From Anaerolineae bacterium (GTDB lineage Bacteria; Chloroflexota; Anaerolineae; Aggregatilineales; Aggregatilineaceae): a stretch of 64,000 nucleotides of DNA. Below the pieces are notes generated by a model that saw only the letters and a program-made list of their open reading frames with translations, was not told the DNA's origin and ran no database searches. Positions 47,802 through 57,954 of this stretch are shown here, piece after piece. Each line of letters opens with the position of its first letter. Position 1 is the stretch's first letter. The stretch lies in the NCBI GenBank assembly GCA_027494015.1, contig JAOSJP010000039.1, positions 139,287-203,286 of the forward strand, read 5' to 3'. Position numbers and translations under genes: made by a program.

Positions 47802-50357
47802 TCACCGTCCGGCCAGCGGCAGGCGGTGAGCGACCAGCGCCGACAGATCCAGTTGGATGAACTGCCTGGGCTGCGAAGGATGCGCCTCCACCGGTCGTAT
47901 GGGCAGGTGAAGCGCAAACTCACTGCCCACGTTCTGAGCGCTCCGCACAGTCACGTAGCCCCCATGTGCTTCGGCAAAGGTCTTGACCAGGCTCAGGCCC
48001 AGGCCGGTGCCGTGAACATGGGCCGTGCGCGGGTCTTTGACGCGCACAAACGGCTCGAAGATCGCGTCCAGCTTGTCGGGCGGGATGCCGTAGCCGGTGT
48101 CGCCAATGCGCACGACCGCGTAATCGCCCTCGACGCCCGTGCTGACGACGACCTGTCCCCCATCTGGCGTGTACTTGACGGCATTGCTGACCAGGTTATC
48201 TACCGCCTGCATGATCAGCACGGCGTGACCCATCAGCGCGGGCAGGGGCGAGTCGGGCTGGGTGAGCGTCATGGCGATGTGGCGGCGGCGCGCTTCTTCG
48301 TCAGTGCGCGCCACAACACGTTCGGTCAGCGCGGAGAGCTTGTAGGGAGCCATCGTGTCGTACCCCAGCGAGGAAGCTATCTCCAGATCGGTCACGTCGC
48401 GGACCAGGGCCTCCATGCGTTCCAGGCTGGTGATCAGCATCCCCTTGAGCATCTCGCGCTGCTCCGGCGTGATGTCCGGCTCGTCCAGAAGCTGGATGGG
48501 GTTATGGGCCAGCATGAGCAGATTGCCCAGATCGTGGGTGAGCACGCGGGTGAAGTTGGCCTTCATGCGGTCGGCGCGCCGCAGCTCGGTCACATCCTGA
48601 GCGATGCTCACATAGCCTTCTGTCGCGCCGTCCGGCGTTTTGATCGAGGCGATCTGCAGCAGGTAGATGCCCGCTCGCCCCAGCGAGACCTCCAGGGTGC
48701 GGTCGAGCGTGTCAATCAGGCTGTCCAGCGGCGGCGCGTCAGCGGGCAGCAGGCTCCGCACGATGTCGAGCACATACTCCCCCTTGAGGCTCTCGAACGA
48801 CAGCCCCCAACGCCCCAGCACGCGCTTGGCCTCGCGGTTGGCAAGCTGGGCGCGCCCTTCAGCATCGCAGACCAGCACCAGGGCGGGAGAATGGTTGAGC
48901 ACGGCTTGCAGATGACGCTGCTCCTGGCGCACAATGGCGTGTAGCTGCGCTTTGGCGATAGCCGTCGCTGCCTGGGGCGCGAGCATCATCAGCACGTCCT
49001 GGATGTCCTGCACGTCCACCAGACCGCGCCGCTCGCGGATGACCTGCAAAACGCCCAGCACCATGCCCCGGTAGAGCAGCGGCACGCCGAACCACACCGC
49101 GTCGCTGGGCAGCAAGTCGCGCAGCGGCGTGCCAGCGCCATTCCAGTCATACGGCCCGGTGAGAATCTGCGGGCGGCCCGTCGAGGCAATGCGCCCCGAA
49201 TGCTCGCCGCCGAAGCCAACCCTCTGGCCGACCAGGCTATCGGGCAGGTTGTACACCGCGCTGACGACCAGGCTGCGGTCGGGCTGGACAAGCTGCACCA
49301 TGCCCGCCAGCCCCTCTACCAGCCGCACCGCCTCCTCGACGATGCGCGCCAGCACCGTGTCAATGGCCAGGTTGTCGGCGATCAGGCTGGCCACCTGGCT
49401 GACGGCCCTCTGGCGCTGCTCGGCGCTGTGCAGACGCAGGTAAAGCTGCATGTTGCGCACCGCCGCCGCAACCTGGGCCGTGAACAGGCGGCCAAGCTGC
49501 AGGTGCGCCCCGTTGAACCGCCCCGGACGGTCGGCGAAGAAGGCGACGAACCCGATCAGGTTCTGGTCTACCGTCATCGGCACGCGCATGTACGACCAGG
49601 CCTCGGCAGCAGCAGCCTCGCGCACGCGGATGGCCGTAGGCAGCATGTCCGGCAGCCGCTCGCGCAGCAACACTTCGTCCGACAGGTAGGCAATGCGCTC
49701 GTCTGGCGAGAGCGCAGCCAGCGTCGTGCGGCACACATCCAGATAGGCCGTCGGGACGCCAAGCTGCAGCCCGTCGAACAGGTCGCTGTAGTCTTCGCTG
49801 GCGATCAGCACGGCCACGTCATCGGCGTCCACCGCTGTCCGCCCAATCTCGCGCAGATCGCCGACGATAGTGCGCACGTTCAGCGTTCCAGAGATGGCGA
49901 ATGACGCTTGCAGCAGCCCTTCGAGATGGCGGGCGCGCCTTTGCAGCGTCAGGTAGTCGCCGCCAGTGGTATGGTAAGCGGCGCGTTCGGCCAGATAGGT
50001 CAGGACAGTGCGCAGCTCTTGCGGGGGAGTGTCGCGCGGCACATAGCGATCCACTTCGGGAAAGGGCACCGCCCCAAACGCCGCCCCATCCAGGCGCTCG
50101 CCGGTGACGACCAGCCCAACGTGCGGCCAGCGATGGCGCACTTCGCGCAGCAGCTCGCCGATGTCTGAATCGAGCAGCGCCGCGTCCACGACCAGGCAGC
50201 AGGCAGTGCCGTGCTCCAACGCATGAAGCGCCGCGCGAACCGTCATGACGTGCAGCAGGTCAGCATGGGGGACGATGGCGCGCAGCAGCGGATCATCCGG
50301 CCCTAGCCACACTACGGCGCATGGTTGCTCGGCGGACTCGCGCTGCCGGTCGTCCAT
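47802..50357 (-). CDS. Sensor histidine kinase (receiver-like, GAF x2, PAS, HisKA, HATPase)
   Basis: An 851-residue soluble kinase. Residues 1-120 look like a degenerate receiver (ACCLVVDAALLDSDIGELL, WPHVGLVVTGERL). Two GAF domains follow (about 140-310 and 320-480), then a PAS domain (LNHSPALVLVCDAEGRAQLA), HisKA with the phosphorylated His in FTRVLTHDLGNLLML, and a complete ATPase domain: VDNLVSNAVKYTPDGG, IGDTGYGIP, HGTGLGLSLVK. No transmembrane helix, so it senses cytoplasmic cues. No response regulator gene is adjacent, making it an orphan kinase. Confidence 0.93.
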   Translation of the reverse strand: MDDRQRESAEQPCAVVWLGPDDPLLRAIVPHADLLHVMTVRAALHALEHGTACCLVVDAALLDSDIGELLREVRHRWPHVGLVVTGERLDGAAFGAVPFPEVDRYVPRDTPPQELRTVLTYLAERAAYHTTGGDYLTLQRRARHLEGLLQASFAISGTLNVRTIVGDLREIGRTAVDADDVAVLIASEDYSDLFDGLQLGVPTAYLDVCRTTLAALSPDERIAYLSDEVLLRERLPDMLPTAIRVREAAAAEAWSYMRVPMTVDQNLIGFVAFFADRPGRFNGAHLQLGRLFTAQVAAAVRNMQLYLRLHSAEQRQRAVSQVASLIADNLAIDTVLARIVEEAVRLVEGLAGMVQLVQPDRSLVVSAVYNLPDSLVGQRVGFGGEHSGRIASTGRPQILTGPYDWNGAGTPLRDLLPSDAVWFGVPLLYRGMVLGVLQVIRERRGLVDVQDIQDVLMMLAPQAATAIAKAQLHAIVRQEQRHLQAVLNHSPALVLVCDAEGRAQLANREAKRVLGRWGLSFESLKGEYVLDIVRSLLPADAPPLDSLIDTLDRTLEVSLGRAGIYLLQIASIKTPDGATEGYVSIAQDVTELRRADRMKANFTRVLTHDLGNLLMLAHNPIQLLDEPDITPEQREMLKGMLITSLERMEALVRDVTDLEIASSLGYDTMAPYKLSALTERVVARTDEEARRRHIAMTLTQPDSPLPALMGHAVLIMQAVDNLVSNAVKYTPDGGQVVVSTGVEGDYAVVRIGDTGYGIPPDKLDAIFEPFVRVKDPRTAHVHGTGLGLSLVKTFAEAHGGYVTVRSAQNVGSEFALHLPIRPVEAHPSQPRQFIQLDLSALVAHRLPLAGR

Positions 50358-50610
50358 GAATGATCGCCCTCAAAGTGACTCGTGATGACCCCGGCCTACA
50401 GACAGCGTTCAGCCGGGGATGATGCCGTCCACCCGTTTGAGTTCCAGTATATCACGAACCCCAACCGGACAAAACTCCCGGCCCCTTTCATACCGGGCAA
50501 TCACTGAGCCTTAAGAATACCAGTTCATATTCTGACGGGCATTGTCCGCCGCTGCAAGCGATCTAACAGCAATTTTACATTCGCGCGCTCCCAAACGGTC
50601 GTTCTGCCTG

Positions 50611-50616
50611 TATAAT
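50611..50616 (+). promoter_or_regulatory. -10 box of the BI-1 gene
   Basis: A TATAAT lies 47 bp before the start codon of the plus-strand gene. No good -35 hexamer at 16-18 bp is seen. Confidence 0.45.
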
Positions 50617-50662
50617 CATAGGTGAGCGAAGTGACGCGCGTTGACACAACGGAGGACGACTC

Positions 50663-51373
50663 ATGGACATCTATCGCCCGCAGCCGCAGGCAACCGCGCT
50701 GGGCGCGCGCGTGGACATGCGCGCCGTGATGAAGGAAGTCTATCTGTGGATGACGCTGGGCCTGCTGACCAGCGCGATTGTCGCCCTGGTCCTCGCCCTG
50801 AGCGGGCTGACCGAGGCGATCTTCCCGGTGCTGATCATCGCGCCGTTCGCCCAAATCGGCGTGGTGTGGTACCTCAGCGCGCGCATCACGCGCATGGAAG
50901 CGCGCCGGGCCACCAACGTCTTCCTGCTCTTCGCCGCCCTGATGGGCGTGACGCTTTCGACCGTCTTCTACTGGGCGGCGCTGACCGACATCTACCTGGC
51001 GCTCTTCGCGACGGGGGCCATGTTCGCCGCGATGAGCATCGTCGGCTATACGACGGAGATGGACCTGACGCGCCTGGGCAGCCTGCTCTTCATGGCGCTC
51101 ATCGGGCTGATCGTCGCCTCCATCGTCAACATCTTCCTGGCCAGTGAGACGCTCTACTGGGTGGTCAGCTATGCGGGCGTGCTGATCTTCGTCGGGCTGA
51201 CGGCCTACGATACGCAATGGATCAAGCGCCAGGCGGAGCAGCTTGAAGTGCAGGGCATCAACACAGGAACAGCCGTCGTGCGCCAGGTGGCAATTATGGG
51301 CGCGCTGAAGCTCTACCTGGACTTCATCAACCTGTTCCTGTTCATCCTGCGCATCATCAGCCGCGACCGGTAG
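50663..51373 (+). CDS. Bax inhibitor-1 / YccA family membrane protein
   Basis: A 236-residue protein with seven hydrophobic helices: for example LWMTLGLLTSAIVALVLAL, FLLFAALMGVTLSTVFYW and VVSYAGVLIFVGLTAYDTQ, the last carrying the conserved Asp pair region of the BI-1 family. It ends in the typical LYLDFINLFLFILRII. Bacterial members are pH-sensitive Ca2+ leak channels or regulators of membrane proteolysis; the role here is unknown. A strong GGAGG precedes the start, and a hairpin terminator follows. Confidence 0.92.
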   Translation: MDIYRPQPQATALGARVDMRAVMKEVYLWMTLGLLTSAIVALVLALSGLTEAIFPVLIIAPFAQIGVVWYLSARITRMEARRATNVFLLFAALMGVTLSTVFYWAALTDIYLALFATGAMFAAMSIVGYTTEMDLTRLGSLLFMALIGLIVASIVNIFLASETLYWVVSYAGVLIFVGLTAYDTQWIKRQAEQLEVQGINTGTAVVRQVAIMGALKLYLDFINLFLFILRIISRDR

Positions 51374-51398
51374 CTTCCCCACGATCCTGAGCTATTGC

Positions 51399-51428
51399 CA
51401 CGCCCCGGTCATGAGCCGGGGCGTGCTG
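51399..51428 (+). terminator. Hairpin terminator after the BI-1 gene
   Basis: cacgccccgg pairs with ccggggcgtg (51399-51425) and is followed by ctgttt. The T-tract is short. Confidence 0.65.
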
Positions 51429-51522
51429 TTTCGGCGCGGATGAGCGGACCCGCCCCGCTCATTTTGTGCTACGATTGGGGCCATCGTCGCGCTCTCAGTG
51501 GTGACTACACGGAGCATCCCCC

Positions 51523-52308
51523 ATGACTCACGACGCCAAGTCCCTGACGCAGCAGCAGTTCGGTGCGCACGCGGCGGGCTACGTCGCCTCGCCGACTCAC
51601 CGCGCCGGTTACAGCCTCGACCGGCTGATTGAGTGGGTCGCGCCCCGGCCCGGTCAGCGCGTCCTCGACCTGGCGACCGGCGGCGGGCATACCGCCCTGG
51701 CCCTGGCGCGCGCCGGTGCCCACATCGTCGCCGGCGACCTGACCGCGCCCATGCTGCGCGCCGCCCGCGCGCACAGCGCCGCCGAACTGGGCGGAAACGG
51801 GGGCGTAACCTTCGTCCGGCTGGACGCTGAGAGCCTTCCCTTCCCCGCCGCCGCCTTCGACGCGGTGACCTGCCGCATCGCCCCGCATCACTTCCCGGAC
51901 GTGGCCCAGTTCGTGCGCGAGTGCGCCCGCGCCGTGCGGCCCGGCGGCCTGGTCGGCGTGGTGGATCAGCTTGCCCCGCCCGACCCACAGACGGCGCGCT
52001 ACGTCAACGCCTTCGAGCGGCTGCGCGACCCCAGCCACGTGTGGGCCTACAATCGCGCCGAATGGCACGGCTTCTTCACCGCCGCCGGGCTGGAGGTGGT
52101 GCACTATGAGGAGTTCGACAAAGAGCAGACGCTCGTCGCCTGGGCCGAGTTGATGGGCTGCGACGCGCCGACCATCGCCCGGCTGCGCGCCCTGCTCGCC
52201 CAGGCACCGGAGTCGGTCGCCGCCTGGCTGCGCCCGCAGTCGCCGGCGTCGGCGGACGCGCGCTTCCGCATCCGCCAGTTTCTGCTGGTGGGGCGGAGGG
52301 CGGGCTGA
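51523..52308 (+). CDS. Class I SAM-dependent methyltransferase (Methyltransf_11 type)
   Basis: A 261-residue enzyme with motif I VLDLATGGGHTALALA, motif II HIVAGDLTAPMLRAA, the acidic FVRLDAESLPFP, and motif III VRPGGLVGVVDQL. Overall similar to UbiE/MenG- and YcgJ-like enzymes; the substrate is unknown. The ATG is preceded by GGAG. It converges with the glycosyltransferase gene, whose C-terminal part runs up to or past the end of this gene on the other strand. Confidence 0.88.
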   Translation: MTHDAKSLTQQQFGAHAAGYVASPTHRAGYSLDRLIEWVAPRPGQRVLDLATGGGHTALALARAGAHIVAGDLTAPMLRAARAHSAAELGGNGGVTFVRLDAESLPFPAAAFDAVTCRIAPHHFPDVAQFVRECARAVRPGGLVGVVDQLAPPDPQTARYVNAFERLRDPSHVWAYNRAEWHGFFTAAGLEVVHYEEFDKEQTLVAWAELMGCDAPTIARLRALLAQAPESVAAWLRPQSPASADARFRIRQFLLVGRRAG

Positions 52309-52319
52309 ACCCCTCCGGC

Positions 52320-53554
52320 TGGCAGCAGCGATCTCCGTGATCAGCGCCGCCGCGCGCGGGGGGCCGCCCAGCGCCGCGAAATCCTGCGCCAACTGCCGGG
52401 CGTTGTCCAGCACCCAAGCGGTGGACGTAATCGCGCGCACGGCAGGCTCCAGTTGTCCGGCGCCGGATGTCGCGCGCGCTCAGCTCCAGCCCCACCTTCG
52501 CCTGGCGGGCGCGGCGCGCCTGGCCGCGCTGGTCGGCGGCGTGCGGGGCGATGACCTGCGGGATGGCATGGACGATGGCCGCGTGCGTGGTGCCCATCCC
52601 CCCGTGATGCACGATCACCCGCAGGCGCGGCAGCACATGGTCGTAGTCCACCCAGTCCAGCAGGCGCGTGCCCCCCGGCAGACGCGCCTTGAGCCATTCC
52701 TTCCTGCCCGGCGCGAGCGGGTTGGGGCCGAGGACGACCAGCGGGGTCATCTCCGCCCCGGCAATCGCGCGCGCGCCCTGGACGAAGAAGCTCAGGTCGC
52801 CGGTGAAGGTGCTGCCCAGCGTGACCATGCCCAGCGGCTGGTCGGCGGGGATATCCGCCAGCCACGCCGGAGGATCGCCCCCCGGCGGCGTGGCCATCCC
52901 GCCGACGAACTCGGTCTGCGGCAGCACCGGCTCGCCCTGGTGCCAGTACGCATCGAAGTAACTGATGTGCAGCCGGGGACTCTGCACGCTGGGGGCGGGG
53001 CCAGCGCCGAAGTTGACCCCCGTCACGCCAAGCCGAACACACAGCCGCTCGATGCGCGCCGTCGCCTCGCCCCCCAACTGGCGCTGGACGTAGAGCATCT
53101 CGTCCTCGTCCACGGGCGGGCCGGACGCCCACCCGCCAACCACCAGGGGGACGCCGATCATCTCAGCGGCCAGCGCCCCCGCCGACAGGAACGGATCGGT
53201 GACGATGACGGCGGGCGGGCCGGCGCGCTCGGCCAGGTCATACAGCGCCGCCGCCCCCTCCGCGACCAGGTCTTCGCTCAGCCAGGTATCCAGCGCGCGG
53301 CGGTAGCGTAGCGCCACCATGTTCTCGTTAATGAAATTGGCGGGCGAAGGCAGCGGCGGCGGCGGCCATAGCCAGCCGCTGTGGGCGATGGCGGCAAAGG
53401 GCACGCCCGCCCGCTCGACCAGCGGCCCGATGCGCTCCTCGGAAACCCACAGCACGTCGTGCCCGGCGTTGCGCAGCGCCTGGGCCGTCTTGAGCAGCCC
53501 GCCCCAGTCCAGATGACCGGGCAGCGGGGCAGAAGTAAACCAGATGCGGGCCAT
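52320..53554 (-). CDS. UGT/MGT-like glycosyltransferase (apparent frameshift near the 3' end)
   Basis: A GT-B fold enzyme of about 410 residues. N-terminal lobe: ARIWFTSAPLPGHLDWGG, VLWVSEERIGPLVERAG. C-terminal donor-binding lobe: LGMVTLGSTFTGD, HHGGMGTTHAAIVHAIPQV, APHAADQRGQARRA. The frame leaves family sequence after LELSARDIRRR at about 52460. Skipping one base continues as QLEPAVRAITSTAWVLDNA and LITEIAAAS, a normal end for this family. Neither raw frame stops near there, so the true stop is uncertain; I give the end of recognisable similarity. Acceptor and sugar donor are unknown. Confidence 0.75.
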
Positions 53555-53704
53555 CGCCTCTCACTCCAGACAACAAGCGACCAGAAGCGCGGAATCCAGC
53601 AGTTCGCCTGACAATTCGCACTCTGATCTGTTATAGCCTACTATCATGAGCCTTGCCGATAACACCGAAGCGCTCGGTGAGTGTACCATCAGGAGAAGTG
53701 ACGC

Positions 53705-54115
53705 ATGGCAGTCCAGATTCCCGCCAGCCATCGAGACCTGCTCGACGGGCCGGTGGTCGTCACGCTGGTGACTCTCATGCCCGACGGCCAGCCCCAGGCG
53801 ACGCCCGTCTGGTGCAACACCGACGGTGACTACGTGCTCGTCAACAGCGCGCGCGGGCGGCAGAAAGACTGTAACATGGTGCGCGACCCTCGCGTGACCA
53901 TCCTCGCCATAGACCCGCAAAACCCCTATCGCTGGATTCAGGTGCGTGGCAAGGTGGTTGAGATCACCGAGGAAGGCGCGGTCGAGCACATCAGCGCGCT
54001 GTGCAAGTTGTACACGGGCATCGAGTACTACTACGACTTCTCTCCCGGCGCCAAGGGCAAAGAGACGCGCGTGAAGTACCGCATCGAGCCGGTCAGGATC
54101 ACCGGGCAGGGCTAG
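53705..54115 (+). CDS. PPOX-class F420/FMN-dependent oxidoreductase
   Basis: A 136-residue split-barrel flavoprotein: LVTLMPDGQPQATPVWCNTD, VNSARGRQKDCNMVRDPR and WIQVRGKVVEITEEG match the pyridoxamine-5'-phosphate oxidase-like family in which many Actinobacterial and Chloroflexota members use F420. The physiological substrate is unknown. AGGAG lies 9 nt before the ATG, and a C/G-rich hairpin follows the stop. Confidence 0.88.
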   Translation: MAVQIPASHRDLLDGPVVVTLVTLMPDGQPQATPVWCNTDGDYVLVNSARGRQKDCNMVRDPRVTILAIDPQNPYRWIQVRGKVVEITEEGAVEHISALCKLYTGIEYYYDFSPGAKGKETRVKYRIEPVRITGQG

Positions 54116-54127
54116 ACGCCCATGACA

Positions 54128-54166
54128 GCCCACCCCCGCTCGCCGCGCCGGCGTCGGGCGGGGGTG
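54128..54166 (+). terminator. G/C hairpin after the PPOX gene
   Basis: cacccccgctcg pairs with gggcgggggtg around a GC-rich loop, 12 bp after the stop codon. The words resemble the outer arms of the MITE core, so it may be a trimmed MITE remnant reused as a terminator. Confidence 0.5.
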
Positions 54167-54295
54167 AGGGCTTCCCCTGCTGTCCCACTGACCATCCTAC
54201 GTTCTGCCAACGGCCTCTTGCATCACCGCCGCACCCTGCGCTACGTTCATGAGCAGACACCGTGACGTATTGGGAAAATCCATCGAGGCAGCCAC

Positions 54296-55396
54296 ATGAC
54301 CAACGCAGCCATTCTCCCCCGTCTCCGGCAGTGGCGCCGCCTGGCCCTGGCAGTGACTCTGGCGGCGCTGATCGCGCTCAGCGCCATCCCCATGCCAGCC
54401 CGCGCCCAGAGCAACCCGCCTTCCGCGCGGCTCAACGGGCTGACTCACCAATACCAGACGTGGAACAATTGCAGCGGCGCTAACCTAAGCATGGGCCTGT
54501 CCTACTTCGGCTGGGGCTTCGATCAGGACGTCGCCCGCCGCTGGCTGAAGCCCAATATCGAGGATAAGAACGTCTCGCCCTGGGAGATGACCGACTACGT
54601 CAACAAGGTGCAGACGACGCTGCCCAGCGTGCGCGCCATCTGGCGCTTCGGCGGCAGCCTCGACCTGATCAAGCGTCTGGTCGCCGACGGCTTCCCGGTC
54701 ATCGTCGAGAGCGGCTTCGACGTGGAAAACCTGGGCTGGATGGGCCACTACGAGACAGTCGTCGCCTATGACGATCCTTCGCAGACGATCTGGGTCTTCG
54801 ACAGCTACCTGGGGCCGGACGACGGCTGGGGACGCCCGCACAGCTACGCCGACTTCGACTACTGGTGGCGGCACTTCAACCGGGCGTTCATCGTCCTCTT
54901 CACGCTTGACCGCGAGGCCGACCTGTGGGCCGCCCTCGGCGATTACGGTTACCCTCAGAACGCCACCGACATCGCCCTGCGCACCGCCCGCCAGGAAGCG
55001 GCGGCCAACCCCGGCGATCCCTGGGCGTGGTTCACCATGGGCATGTCCTACGCCTGGCTGGGCAACTTCCACGACGCGGCCACCGCTTTCGACCAGGCTT
55101 TCGCGCTGGGGATGCCCTACCGCATCACCTGGTACGTCTTCAGCCCGCTCGAAGCGTACTGGAACGTCGGGCGCTTCAACGACGTGATCACCCTGGCGGA
55201 GAACACCCTGGCGACCACCGAGTACGTCGAGGAGATGTACTACTGGCGCGGCATGGCCTACGCCGCGCTCGGCCAGCGCAGCGAGGCGCTCGACGAGTTC
55301 GGCAAAGCCATCTCCTACAATCCCAACTTCACCAAAGCCGCGGAGACGCGCGCCCAGGTGGAAGCGGGCACTTTCTGGGCACCTGCCCCGGCCTGA
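54296..55396 (+). CDS. Exported C39-like peptidase-fold protein with TPR repeats
   Basis: A 366-residue protein with a signal peptide (cleavage near MPARAQS). Residues ~45-200 fit a papain-like C39 domain: YQTWNNCSGANLSMGLSYFG carries the candidate Cys, GHYETVVAYDD the His and Asp. Two or three TPRs follow (AWFTMGMSYAWLGNFHDAA, YYWRGMAYAALGQRSEALDE). It may cleave peptides or bind wall components outside the cell; catalysis is unproven. GAGG lies 7 nt before the ATG. Confidence 0.84.
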   Translation: MTNAAILPRLRQWRRLALAVTLAALIALSAIPMPARAQSNPPSARLNGLTHQYQTWNNCSGANLSMGLSYFGWGFDQDVARRWLKPNIEDKNVSPWEMTDYVNKVQTTLPSVRAIWRFGGSLDLIKRLVADGFPVIVESGFDVENLGWMGHYETVVAYDDPSQTIWVFDSYLGPDDGWGRPHSYADFDYWWRHFNRAFIVLFTLDREADLWAALGDYGYPQNATDIALRTARQEAAANPGDPWAWFTMGMSYAWLGNFHDAATAFDQAFALGMPYRITWYVFSPLEAYWNVGRFNDVITLAENTLATTEYVEEMYYWRGMAYAALGQRSEALDEFGKAISYNPNFTKAAETRAQVEAGTFWAPAPA

Positions 55397-55420
55397 CACT
55401 GCTTTCAGGGGAAGGAAGAA

Positions 55421-55655
55421 CTTCAGCGCAGAGGCGCAGAAGCAACCCCGGGCAAGGAATTAAGAAGGCGAGTTGCTGTGCCCCGGCTGACCTCATCCCC
55501 GCTCGGCGCTGGCGCGCCTCGCCAAGCCGAGCGCAGCGAGGCTGGGGGTGAGGTAAACCGCCGGGTTTCGCAAGGCTTCCCTGAGCTTACTGAGAACGCA
55601 GAGGGAAGACAGGAATATTCTCGATTCTTCTCTGTGCCCTCTGCGCCTCTGCGGT
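55421..55655. repeat. Core-only palindromic element with gcagaggcgcag flanks
   Basis: A shortened copy of the MITE core (55489-55556), lacking the central ctctccg hairpin, is bracketed at a distance by gcgcagaggcgcaga (55431-55445) and its approximate complement ctctgcgcctctgcgg (55639-55654). It fills the spacer between two convergent genes. Confidence 0.6.
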
Positions 55656-56543
55656 TCACCCAATCACCCGCCGGCGAAGCTGCACCAGCAGCGTGCCCGC
55701 CGCCGCCAGCGCCAGCCCGCCAATCTCGCGGGCGTTCAGCGCCTCGCCCAGGAAGACCCAGGCCAGCACCGCGATCTGGATCAGCATCGTGTTATTGATG
55801 ATGCTCGTCTCGACGGCGGGCAGCGTGCGCTGCGTGTGGTTCCACAGGGTAAAGGCGAATGCGGTGTTGATGACCGCCAGCCAGGCGATGATCAGCCAGC
55901 CGCTCGCGTCGAGCGCAGGTAGCCCCTGCGCGGCAATCCCTGCGCCCAGCAGCGTGACCGACCCCACGCCCATGCTGGCCACCGTCACCGCCAGCGCGGG
56001 GATCGTCCCCGCCCGGTTGACATCGCGCCCCAGCACCGTTGAGAGCGAGTTCGTCAGCACGCCGCCGAGCACGATCAGCAGGCCCACCGCCTCCCCCGCC
56101 GGAATGCTCACCGGATAGAAGTAGACCAGCGCCCCCGCCAGATAGACGCCGACGCCACCCCACTGGCTGCGGGTCAGCGTCTCGCCCAGCAAGGGAATGC
56201 CCAGCAGCGGCACCAGCGCCGCCGAGAAGCTGAGCAGCAGGCTCACCGTCGCGGCGGGCAGGCGTTCCAGGCCGAGGAACTGCGCGCCCTGCGTCACCGT
56301 GTAGAAGAGCAGGCCAAGCGCGATCAGCCGCCGCCAATCGGCGCGCGGCAAGCGGCGCAGCGCGCCCAGTTGCCCGGATCGCCAGGCGAGCGGCAGCAGG
56401 CACACGAAGGCCAGGACGTAGCGCAGCCCGGCGAAGGTCAGCGCGGGGATGTCGTCCAGGCCGATCTTGATCAGCACCCACGACGTAGACCACAGCAGCG
56501 TGACGAACAGGGCTTGCAGGGCAGCGCGGTTATGGGCGGTCAT
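55656..56543 (-). CDS. EamA (DMT superfamily) transporter
   Basis: A 295-residue membrane protein with ten predicted helices in two EamA repeats: ALFVTLLWSTSWVLIKIGL starts the first, AVGLLIVLGGVLTNSLSTV the second; the end LALAAAGTLLVQL is typical. Members export amino acids, purines or other metabolites. Start at 56543, with GGAG 9 nt upstream; the frame is open to 56720 but without family sequence. Divergent from queG. Confidence 0.9.
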   Translation of the reverse strand: MTAHNRAALQALFVTLLWSTSWVLIKIGLDDIPALTFAGLRYVLAFVCLLPLAWRSGQLGALRRLPRADWRRLIALGLLFYTVTQGAQFLGLERLPAATVSLLLSFSAALVPLLGIPLLGETLTRSQWGGVGVYLAGALVYFYPVSIPAGEAVGLLIVLGGVLTNSLSTVLGRDVNRAGTIPALAVTVASMGVGSVTLLGAGIAAQGLPALDASGWLIIAWLAVINTAFAFTLWNHTQRTLPAVETSIINNTMLIQIAVLAWVFLGEALNAREIGGLALAAAGTLLVQLRRRVIG

Positions 56544-56797
56544 GCGGGCTGTCTCCTGGGAACGAGAAGGGCCAGCAGCAACTGTGCGAGGCGTGGGCTG
56601 CCTCAGAACAGGCGAACACGCTCCGGCGCATGGGAAACCCCGCCTTGTCTTTCCGCGGCCAGACCGGGTATAACTGGCCTGGCGAGCGCCGAGAATACCA
56701 CGCGCCCGGCGAATCGGCACACGGCCCCGCTCAGCACAGGCGTGGAAGACCCGTCAAGAGACTGGGCGGAGCAGAGCGCCGCCCCTGCGCACCGCCT

Positions 56798-57861
56798 ATG
56801 TCCACACCCTTCTCCTCCACCCAGACCCGCCAGCAGGCCGCCGCGCTCGGCTTCACGGAGGCCGGGATCATCCCTGCTGCGCCGTCGCTGCGCCTGGATG
56901 CCTACCGGCGCTGGATCGAGGCGGGGATGCATGGGACGATGGACTACCTGGCCCGCCCCGACCGGCTGGCCCGCCGCCGCAACCTCAACGCCATCCTGCC
57001 CGGCGTCCGCTCGCTGATCGTCGTCGCGCTCAACTACGCGACGGACGCCGTCCCGCCAGTCCATCCTGAGCGACCCCCGGCGGGGGCGCATCTCCAATTA
57101 CGCCTGGGGCGCGGACTATCACGCGGTCATGACGCCGCGCCTGGAAACGCTGGCCGCCTGGCTGCGCGAGCAGTCCGGGCAGGAGGTCGCCAGCCGCGTC
57201 TACGTGGACACGGGCGCGATTCTGGAGCGCGATCACGCGCAGGGGGCCGGGCTGGGCTTCATCGGCAAGAACACGCTGCTGATCCACCCCCGGCGCGGCT
57301 CGTACCTGTTCCTGGGTGAAATGCTGACCACCCTGCCCTTCGACGCCTACGACGCGCCGGGCCGCGAGACACTGTGCGGGACGTGCGCGCGCTGCCTGGT
57401 CCGCCTGCCCGACGGGGGCCTTCCCACGGCCCTACGCCCTCGACGCGCGGCGCTGCATCAGCTACCTGACCATCGAGCTGAAAGGGGCCATTCCCGAAGA
57501 GCTGCGCCCGCTGCTGGGTAACTGGGTCTACGGCTGCGACATCTGCCAGGAAGTCTGCCCGTTCACGCGCAAGTTCTCCGCGCCGACGGACGAGCGGGCG
57601 TTCTGGCCGCTCGCCGCTGAGCGGGCCGCGCCGCCGCTGGCTGACTTGCTGGCCCTGGACACAGAGGGCTTCCGCGCCCGCTTCCGCGACTCGGCCATCT
57701 GGCGCATCGGGCGGGAGCGGCTGGTGCGCAACGCCTGCGTCGCGGCGGGCAACAGCGGCCTGGCGGAGTTCGTCCCGCTGCTCGATCACCTGGCGCGGCA
57801 GGATGAGTCCGATCTAGTGCGCGAGCACGCGGCCTGGGCGCTGGCCCGCCTGCGGCTCTGA
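56798..57861 (+). CDS. queG: Epoxyqueuosine reductase QueG (two apparent 1-nt insertions)
   Basis: A cobalamin- and Fe-S-dependent enzyme that performs the last step of queuosine synthesis. Three frames must be joined. Frame 1 gives AGMHGTMDYLARPDRLARR and SLIVVALNYATDAV; frame 2 (from about 57055) gives RGRISNYAWGADYHAV, the active-site VDTGAILERDHAQGAGLGF and CGTCARC; frame 3 (from about 57400) gives ACPTGAF, LDARRCISYLTIELKG, CDICQEVCP and a HEAT-like tail. The span is 1064 nt; removing two extra bases leaves 354 codons, the normal size. Both Fe-S cluster Cys sets are present after correction. tgt at 1.4 kb acts earlier in the same pathway. Confidence 0.88.
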
Positions 57862-57896
57862 CGGTGAGCGTGGAACGAGGCAGCACTGCCATAAAC

Positions 57897-57928
57897 TCAG
57901 CGCACGACGTTGGGACGTCGTGCGCTGA
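57897..57928 (+). terminator. Hairpin after queG
   Basis: tcagcgcacgacgt pairs perfectly with acgtcgtgcgctga around tggg, 36 bp after the stop. No T-run follows. Confidence 0.6.
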
Positions 57929-57954
57929 AGCACAAGGAGGAAAACATTGGCGCA

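Noticed and set aside
51505..52440. Minus-strand ORF opposite the methyltransferase as an independent gene
   Set aside because: Its first ~40 residues are the displaced C-terminus of the neighbouring glycosyltransferase; the rest is antisense shadow of the methyltransferase.
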